A stretch of DNA of 30,114 bases, taken from NCBI GenBank assembly GCA_002408465.1, contig DHSM01000030.1:44163-74276 (forward strand), given 5' to 3'. The first letter of the stretch is position 1. The number at the start of each line of letters is the position of its first letter. Shown one piece after another: positions 23,761 to 30,114 of this stretch. Source of the stretch: Firmicutes bacterium UBA5286. GTDB lineage: Bacteria; Bacillota; Proteinivoracia; UBA4975. A program made the position numbers and the translations under genes. The notes under the pieces are model-generated. The model saw only the letters and a list, made by a program, of their open reading frames with translations. It searched no databases and had not been told where the DNA came from.

Positions 23761-23797
23761 CTCTAACCAAACTATTAGCAGAGGGGAGGGATGATCA

Positions 23798-25261
23798 GTG
23801 GTAGCATTAGAAATCAGTTTTTTGGCCGGCAGGTTTCACGCCACTCCTTGGGGGCGTCATGTTAATGAAGGGATTTCGGAATGGCCGCCTTCACCTTGGC
23901 GGGTGCTGCGAATGTTGGTAGCATTGTGGCATCGGGATCTGCCTGGTGAAGAGCCGGAATTGTTTATATCTCTTCTAAATAAGTTAGCGGAGTTGCCTAG
24001 TTTCTATTTGCCGCCCGCCACCCAAGGCAGCAGTCAGCACTATATGCCGGCACCAAGCAAACGTCGACTTGTGTTTGACACCTTTGTAATTATTAATCGC
24101 GAGAACCCTGTGTACATCATCTGGCCGGATACTAATCTTTCAGAAGCAGAAATGAAGATGCTTAGTGATCTTCTCGCTAATGCAACCTATTTGGGGAGGG
24201 GGGAATCTTGGGCAGATATCAAATTGGTTACCCAATACCCAGACCCGAACTGTTTTCCGCATCAAACTGGAGCTCCATTGGATGGTGAAGCGGTAAGAGT
24301 CCTGGCCACGGAGCCCGGTCCCAATATTCTGGGTAATCTTCAGTATGATACTCTTCTAAAGCACAAACTGAGATTACTCGACCCCGAAGGTTCCCGCTGG
24401 GTAAATTACAGTCGCCCAAGTGATGCCTTCGCAGTAACTTATCAGCAGAAACAGCGAGGCAATCCAAAGGTTAATGTGGTCAGGTTTGCTCTTCACGGTA
24501 AGCCACTCCCAAGACTAAAAGATACTGTGGCGCTAGGGGAATTGGCCCGGGTTTCAGCAATGGCGATGTTTGGTAGGATGAATGGGGGAGCTACTTCATC
24601 TGTCCTCTCAGGAAAGGATCAAGAAGGAACCCCCTTACTAAATCATCAACATGCATATTATCTTCCTACCGATGAAGACAAAGATGGCTGGTTGGATCAC
24701 CTCACTGTCTACGTTCCCCAAGGTTTGAGTGGGAGCGAACTCGATGCTGTTACCAGTCTCTGTGTACTTAATCCTGGGGCAAACCAGTCAGAGGTAGGAC
24801 TGTTTTTGCTAGGTGTTTCGGATGACAGTGAGCTTAATGCATTGCCTTTTGGGGAAGCAAAAGTCTGGGGGTCCATTACACCCTTTGTCTTAGGGCGGTT
24901 TCCTAAGTATTACCGAACTGGCAAACCTAAGTTTAGGGATAATGGTCATCAGATTGACGGTCCTGTCGACCAAGTGTACAGAGAATGGAATTTGCGCCGC
25001 GCTCTGAACCCAACTCTGCCAGAATTAATATCAGTTGAACCTATGGCATCATGTTCCTTGCGGAGTCGCTTAATAAGTTGGGCTTCCTTTAGGATGTGGA
25101 GGCGGAAGGGCAAGGGCACAAGAACTCCTGGTCTCGCATATGGGTTCCGACTAGAATTTAAGAACCCTGTTAGGGGACCCATCACTTTGGGTTATGGCTG
25201 TCATTTTGGATTGGGCTTGTTTTTTCCGCAACCAACTAGCGGGGGAATGCTTAATGAGTAA
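23798..25261 (+). CDS. csb2: Csb2 (GSU0054-type), fused Cas5-Cas6
   Basis: A 487-residue protein starting at GTG 23798 with GAGGGGAGGG (23781-23790). The N-terminal half (LEISFLAGRFHATPWGRHV, then EWPPSPWRVLRMLVALW) is the Cas5-like part. The C-terminal half carries a Cas6-like RAMP with RGPITLGYGCHFGLGLFFP, whose glycine-rich loop is usual for Cas6. In type I-G this protein is thought both to cut the pre-crRNA and to cap its 5' end. No separate cas6 is present in the operon, which fits. The middle part has HAYYLPTDEDKDGWLDHLTVY. It overlaps the cas4-cas1 gene by 8 nt. Confidence 0.9.
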   Translation: MVALEISFLAGRFHATPWGRHVNEGISEWPPSPWRVLRMLVALWHRDLPGEEPELFISLLNKLAELPSFYLPPATQGSSQHYMPAPSKRRLVFDTFVIINRENPVYIIWPDTNLSEAEMKMLSDLLANATYLGRGESWADIKLVTQYPDPNCFPHQTGAPLDGEAVRVLATEPGPNILGNLQYDTLLKHKLRLLDPEGSRWVNYSRPSDAFAVTYQQKQRGNPKVNVVRFALHGKPLPRLKDTVALGELARVSAMAMFGRMNGGATSSVLSGKDQEGTPLLNHQHAYYLPTDEDKDGWLDHLTVYVPQGLSGSELDAVTSLCVLNPGANQSEVGLFLLGVSDDSELNALPFGEAKVWGSITPFVLGRFPKYYRTGKPKFRDNGHQIDGPVDQVYREWNLRRALNPTLPELISVEPMASCSLRSRLISWASFRMWRRKGKGTRTPGLAYGFRLEFKNPVRGPITLGYGCHFGLGLFFPQPTSGGMLNE

Positions 25262-26948
25262 GACGAGTGTCGTGTCGGCGCAGACCGATGGTCTGCCCGA
25301 CCTCATCCCCGCGCGAATGCTAAACGAATATACCTACTGCCCTCGATTATGTTATTTGGAATGGGTTCAAGGACAGTTTGTCGAAAGTTCCGATACGCTT
25401 GAGGGAACGTTTCAGCATAGGCGAGTTGATAGGGAGAAGGGTGAAGTCCCAGAGGAGGCCCGGGCGGACGGACAAATTATCCATGCCCGTTCCGTGATGT
25501 TGTCAGCACCAGAGTGTCGCCTAATTGCTCGTATTGATCTGCTGGAGGTCGAAGGAAACGAAGCAACACCAGTGGAATATAAGCGGGGTAAGATTCCTGA
25601 TGTTCCTGGCGGCGCTTGGGAGTCTGATATGGTCCAGTTATGCGTTCAAGCCTTGATCCTGCGAGAAAACGGTTTTCAATGTAATGAGGGCGTAGTGTAT
25701 TATGTTCAATCCCATGGTCGTGTTAATGTTCCGATCACAAACAAACTGATTGAGCGCACTTTAGAACTAAGGGATAAGTTGGTTGATACTGCTTTATCAG
25801 GTATGATTCCTCATCCTTTAGAAGATAGCCCGAAATGCCCGCGTTGTTCCTTGGCAGGTATTTGTCTGCCTGACGAAGTGAATATGCTTAATGCTCGTCG
25901 GTCAAAAGAGGAAACTCGGCGCTTGGTTCCCGCCCGGCAAGACGCTTTGCCGGTTTATGTTCAGGCCCAAGGTGCCATTATTGGAAAAAGGGGGGACGAA
26001 CTGGTATTTAATCAATCCGGAGTATTACTTGATAGCGCAAGGATACTAGATGTATCCCAGGTTTGTGTGTTTGGTAATGTGCAAATATCGACACAGGTTA
26101 TCCGGGAGTTATTAGCCAGAGAGATCCCTGTCTGTTATTATTCCTATGGTGGTTGGTTTTCGGGTTATACAACAGGTCTAAACCACAAAAATATAGAGTT
26201 ACGGATAAAACAGTTTGAAATAGCATCAGAACCTGCGCAGAGCATCAAGCTAGCTCGGGCTTTTGTAGAAGGGAAGATTCGTAACTGTAGAACTCTGCTC
26301 CGACGAAATCATCCGGAACCTCCTTTGGCTGCACTAACCGAAATGTCCCGTTTGCTCCGACAGGCTACAAAGGCGGAAACATCGGGAACTCTATTAGGCT
26401 TGGAAGGGGCGGCGGCGAAGGTCTATTTTGCACACTTCCCAGCAATGCTAAAGCCCAAGGGCGAAGAAGCAATCGCTGCTTTTAATTTTACCAACCGCAA
26501 TAGGAGGCCACCTACTGATCCTGTCAATGCCATTCTTTCTTTTGTCTACGCGGTACTAATTAAAGATGTAACTGTTGTTCTGCAGACAACAGGATTTGAT
26601 CCGTACCTTGGTTTTTATCATAGGCCGAGATATGGAAGGCCTGCTTTGGCTTTAGATCTCGCCGAAGAGTTTCGACCGTTGATAGGGGATTCAGTGGTCC
26701 TAACCCTGATAAATAAAGGTGAGGTAGATGCTAAAGATTTCCTTCACCGGGCTGGGGCGGTAGCCTTGACTGATAGGGGACGCAAGCGAGTTTTGGCCGC
26801 ATACGAGCGCAGAATGGATACTTTAATCACTCATCCTATGTTTGGCTACACTGTTAGTTATCGCAGAATTTTGGAGGTCCAGGCCCGCCTGTTGGGGAGG
26901 TACCTACAAGGCGAAATAAACAGCTATCCTCCGTTTACAACGAGGTAA
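25254..26948 (+). CDS. cas4-cas1: Cas4-Cas1 fusion, spacer integrase with PAM-processing nuclease
   Basis: A 564-residue protein. I chose ATG 25254 (MSKTS), with a G-run 7 nt upstream; a TTG at 25194 lies inside csb2. Residues 1-210 are Cas4: Cys29 in YCPRLC, the RecB-type IDLLEVEG...PVEYKRGKI and the C-terminal Cys195, Cys198 and Cys204 (CPRCSLAGIC) for a 4Fe-4S cluster. Residues from about 230 are Cas1: Glu384 in LLGLEGAAAKVYF, His456 in GFYHRPRYGRP and Glu472 in LAEEFRP form its metal site. All expected residues are present, so the protein looks active. Such fusions are typical of type I-G. Confidence 0.95.
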   Translation: MSKTSVVSAQTDGLPDLIPARMLNEYTYCPRLCYLEWVQGQFVESSDTLEGTFQHRRVDREKGEVPEEARADGQIIHARSVMLSAPECRLIARIDLLEVEGNEATPVEYKRGKIPDVPGGAWESDMVQLCVQALILRENGFQCNEGVVYYVQSHGRVNVPITNKLIERTLELRDKLVDTALSGMIPHPLEDSPKCPRCSLAGICLPDEVNMLNARRSKEETRRLVPARQDALPVYVQAQGAIIGKRGDELVFNQSGVLLDSARILDVSQVCVFGNVQISTQVIRELLAREIPVCYYSYGGWFSGYTTGLNHKNIELRIKQFEIASEPAQSIKLARAFVEGKIRNCRTLLRRNHPEPPLAALTEMSRLLRQATKAETSGTLLGLEGAAAKVYFAHFPAMLKPKGEEAIAAFNFTNRNRRPPTDPVNAILSFVYAVLIKDVTVVLQTTGFDPYLGFYHRPRYGRPALALDLAEEFRPLIGDSVVLTLINKGEVDAKDFLHRAGAVALTDRGRKRVLAAYERRMDTLITHPMFGYTVSYRRILEVQARLLGRYLQGEINSYPPFTTR

Positions 26949-26957
26949 GGGATTTAT

Positions 26958-27248
26958 ATGCGCAATAGGTATATTGTCTGCTATGATATATCAGATGCCA
27001 AACGGCTTGCAAAGGTGTACAAAAAAATGAGGGGTTTCGGCGACCCCGTCCAGTACTCGGTGTTTAAATGTGATTTGTCCCCCCAGGAAAAGGTAATGTT
27101 AATTATCGCCATAAATGAGCTAATAAACAATAAAGAGGACAGGATAATGATTATCAAGGTTGGTCCATTGACTAGTGATATTAATGACGTTTTTGAGTTT
27201 TTAGGTAAGGCGGCAGTATTTACCGCCCCCGAAGCCAAGATTATTTAG
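26958..27248 (+). CDS. cas2: Cas2, partner of Cas1 in spacer acquisition
   Basis: A 96-residue protein of normal length. It starts RYIVCYDISDAKRLAKVYKKMRGFG; the Asp of YDISD is the conserved acidic residue. QYSVFKCDLS and RIMIIKVGPL are the other family strands. ATG 26958 lies 9 nt after the cas4-cas1 stop. It is the last gene before the leader. Confidence 0.93.
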   Translation: MRNRYIVCYDISDAKRLAKVYKKMRGFGDPVQYSVFKCDLSPQEKVMLIIAINELINNKEDRIMIIKVGPLTSDINDVFEFLGKAAVFTAPEAKII

Positions 27249-27440
27249 TGATTGAAAAGGGATGTTGCGAGTGATAAGGTGGTGCAGAAAGCGCAGGACA
27301 TACTCGAGGGCGTCTAGGCCCGATAGGGCCGACTTCTCTGGGTTTTTACCTGTGTTCGAACCCAATAAAAGGTTGCCTAGGCTTGATACTCGTTTGTTAC
27401 CCTTAGAAGGCCCGACCCCATTGGCCCAAATATAGGTGCG
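27249..27440 (+). promoter_or_regulatory. Putative CRISPR leader
   Basis: A 192-bp stretch without a gene between cas2 and the first repeat. It contains small inverted repeats such as GGCCC-GATA-GGGCC (about 27318-27331). Position and lack of coding suggest it directs transcription and new-spacer insertion. I did not find a clear promoter. Confidence 0.6.
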
Positions 27441-30114
27441 ATTACCACGGCTATCAGGCCGTGGCTCCCTTGCGGCCTGATTTGGGTGAAAGTTTAAATC
27501 TTGTCAATGAAAAGATTACCACGGCTATCAGGCCGTGGCTCCCTTGCGGCGCCGGGGTGTTTTACGCTTCCGCCGCAGCCGTTGCGGCATTACCACGGCT
27601 ATCAGGCCGTGGCTCCCTTGCGGCCTTCCCAAGCCAACACGCCAGCAGCTCCTATACATATTACCACGGCTATCAGGCCGTGGCTCCCTTGCGGCGGTCA
27701 CAAGTTTGACCTCTTGCCGTTCGCGGTAGATCATTACCACGGCTATCAGGCCGTGGCTCCCTTGCGGCACCCCACCCCCAGAGCTTCCTGCGCCAGGCTC
27801 AACCATTACCACGGCTATCAGGCCGTGGCTCCCTTGCGGCCGATTTGCCCACCTGCACAACCGGGCTGTCAAAAAAATTACCACGGCTATCAGGCCGTGG
27901 CTCCCTTGCGGCAGATTTACTTAGCCTTGGTCATGGCCTCACACCTGGTTATTACCACGGCTATCAGGCCGTGGCTCCCTTGCGGCCAACCAATACGGCG
28001 GCCTGATGCCGTATATCTCGTCGCCGATTACCACGGCTATCAGGCCGTGGCTCCCTTGCGGCTCATGCCTCCACCTCCACCCGGAGATTCTTGTCCTTAT
28101 TACCACGGCTATCAGGCCGTGGCTCCCTTGCGGCTGGTTGATGAGTAGCGCCAACAACCAGGGCAAATCCTGATTACCACGGCTATCAGGCCGTGGCTCC
28201 CTTGCGGCCAGCATTTGTAATGTATTTGTAAGGTTATTGTAACATAATTACCACGGCTATCAGGCCGTGGCTCCCTTGCGGCATCAAAAATCTCTTTTTA
28301 AATTACACCCCGCACGGGCTTATTACCACGGCTATCAGGCCGTGGCTCCCTTGCGGCCTCGTCCTCCGATTCCAGTTTCTCTTTCGGTCGCTCTTATTAC
28401 CACGGCTATCAGGCCGTGGCTCCCTTGCGGCGGCGGTGTTGAGGCCGGCCCGTTCTAATTCCTCCAGGATTACCACGGCTATCAGGCCGTGGCTCCCTTG
28501 CGGCTGTTACATTTACATTACAACAACCTTACAAACGTGTTATTACCACGGCTATCAGGCCGTGGCTCCCTTGCGGCTGTAAAATACAACGGGTGTATGC
28601 TCTGACTGCTCTAACATTACCACGGCTATCAGGCCGTGGCTCCCTTGCGGCGACCCTTGCCGTCAGCTTGTCAATCTCGCTATTTGGCGATTACCACGGC
28701 TATCAGGCCGTGGCTCCCTTGCGGCCCTTTCATCGGCCTTCCTCCTTTTCCAGCAATTCGAATTACCACGGCTATCAGGCCGTGGCTCCCTTGCGGCGGG
28801 CCTGATGGAGGTCTCTGTCCTTCGCTCGGTCCAGGGGATTACCACGGCTATCAGGCCGTGGCTCCCTTGCGGCACCCTGAGCTGCTCAAGTTCTCTGGTC
28901 ACATCTTCAGATTACCACGGCTATCAGGCCGTGGCTCCCTTGCGGCATTCAGTCTGGGACGGCCGCCGCCTGCCAAGCGGTGGATTACCACGGCTATCAG
29001 GCCGTGGCTCCCTTGCGGCAATTACAGCTTCACCACCACGGCGGTTGTTAGTAACATTACCACGGCTATCAGGCCGTGGCTCCCTTGCGGCGATGTTGTG
29101 GCGGCGGCCAGGATTGGCCTTGACCCTGATTACCACGGCTATCAGGCCGTGGCTCCCTTGCGGCGTCGCCTTCTCTGAAACCTTCTGCCTTGGCATCCTC
29201 ATTACCACGGCTATCAGGCCGTGGCTCCCTTGCGGCCTGCCCTGGTCAACACCAACCCGCTTTTTCATGCTAATTACCACGGCTATCAGGCCGTGGCTCC
29301 CTTGCGGCGACGTTATGGTTGTAAAGTATACATGTAAAGACATTGATTACCACGGCTATCAGGCCGTGGCTCCCTTGCGGCAAGCTTTTACACTCCTCAA
29401 AGTAAAACTTTTTCATCTGATTACCACGGCTATCAGGCCGTGGCTCCCTTGCGGCTTGGCAAGGAAAACCCGGGAATTCTTTGTATTGCCTCATTACCAC
29501 GGCTATCAGGCCGTGGCTCCCTTGCGGCGAGAGTAGGCCGGTATATGTCCTCCCGGTATTTTCTGATTACCACGGCTATCAGGCCGTGGCTCCCTTGCGG
29601 CCAGCCAGCTTGGCCTTGAACCAACACCGGAAGAATATGTATTACCACGGCTATCAGGCCGTGGCTCCCTTGCGGCTGAGGACATCACCGAGGCCCATCC
29701 CCTGCTTGACGCTGATTACCACGGCTATCAGGCCGTGGCTCCCTTGCGGCTGTCCGCCGTGTGGTAGTGGTTGCCATTGTCTAGGCTAATTACCACGGCT
29801 ATCAGGCCGTGGCTCCCTTGCGGCGAGTATATCCTAGATAACGTCCCGCATTATGTAAAGCATTACCACGGCTATCAGGCCGTGGCTCCCTTGCGGCCAC
29901 CCATCCGGGGAATTTGTGTCTCTGTGGGGGCAGATTACCACGGCTATCAGGCCGTGGCTCCCTTGCGGCGATAGCATCGACCTGGAAACCGAACAGCAGC
30001 AGGATATTACCACGGCTATCAGGCCGTGGCTCCCTTGCGGCATGAATACCGGGAGCCCGTCCTGGTGGGTAGCGCCAGATTACCACGGCTATCAGGCCGT
30101 GGCTCCCTTGCGGC
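27441..30114 (+). CRISPR. Type I-G CRISPR array, 37 repeats and 36 spacers to the window end
   Basis: The repeat is 36 bp. It begins ATTACCACGGCTATCAGGCC and ends CTCCCTTGCGGC. The internal stem CCACGGC / GCCGTGG (repeat positions 5-11 and 18-24) has loop TATCAG. Repeats start at 27441, 27515, 27589, 27660, 27733, 27805 and so on to 30079. Spacers are 35-40 bp (mostly 36-38) and all differ. I saw no variation among the 37 repeats. The last visible repeat ends exactly at base 30114, so the array may continue and its distal end is not seen. Long open frames across the array (peptides YHGYQAVAPLR, TTAIRPWLPCG) are artefacts. Confidence 0.98.

Noticed and set aside
27249..27440. A possible tracrRNA- or anti-repeat-like sequence in the leader.
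   Set aside because: I found no complement to the repeat there, and type I systems do not need one.
27461..30086. Long open frames on both strands through the CRISPR array, with repeated peptides such as YHGYQAVAPLR, TTAIRPWLPCG and AREPRPDSRGN.
   Set aside because: They are translations of the 36-bp repeat; the repeat lacks stops in several frames. They are not genes.

Overview
The window looks like chromosomal DNA of a low- to mid-GC Bacillota of the Clostridia type. Evidence: strong purine-rich ribosome binding sites, frequent TTG/GTG starts, a Cys-rich tandem LysM protein, an Ecf-type transporter, and tightly overlapping operons. No rRNA or tRNA was seen. The left edge cuts the LysM gene, and the right edge falls exactly at the end of a CRISPR repeat, so the array may continue outside.

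Layout. (1) 1-4640: a tandem LysM protein, a Tic20/DUF4870-like membrane protein, then an AT-rich two-gene polysaccharide O-acylation module (MBOAT acyltransferase plus DHHW/AlgX-like SGNH protein). A 27-nt direct repeat flanks this module, which suggests it was inserted between the membrane protein gene and its terminator. (2) 4653-5887, minus strand: a SAM methyltransferase and a THEP1-like NTPase. (3) 5990-11032, plus strand: a structured leader that I read as a Moco-family riboswitch with its own terminator. It is followed by a tightly packed operon: a sulfite-oxidase-fold lipoprotein, an ECF S component, a 27-residue membrane peptide, a second sulfite-oxidase-fold protein, two ECF ATPases, EcfT, and a MobB-like GTP-binding protein with a Cys cluster. 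Together they suggest an ECF importer linked to molybdenum/tungsten cofactor. (4) 11041-12934: an autoregulated MarR gene with a CTP-dependent lipid kinase-like protein and a degenerate CDF-like protein. (5) 13000-16979: a beta-propeller lipoprotein, a permuted papain-fold hydrolase, a PAP2 phosphatase and an MGMT-family protein, each closed by a good terminator.

(6) 17165-30114 is a CRISPR-Cas island. It opens with a broken type I-E cas1, frameshifted and cut off by the remnant of an IS1182-like element. After that comes an intact type I-G (formerly I-U) operon: cas3 with a C-terminal HD domain, csx17/cas8, csb1/cas7, csb2/cas5-cas6, a cas4-cas1 fusion and cas2. Then come a leader and 37 repeats of 36 bp with 36 spacers. 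Cas3, Csx17, Csb1 and Csb2 would form the interference machinery, Csb2 would also process crRNA, and Cas4-Cas1 with Cas2 would add spacers. Two spacers match, on opposite strands, a sequence built on an 11-bp TTGTAA period.

The most interesting candidate for an undescribed system is the riboswitch-controlled ECF/sulfite-oxidase-fold/MobB operon. The CRISPR locus is a known subtype, but it carries an informative replacement history.
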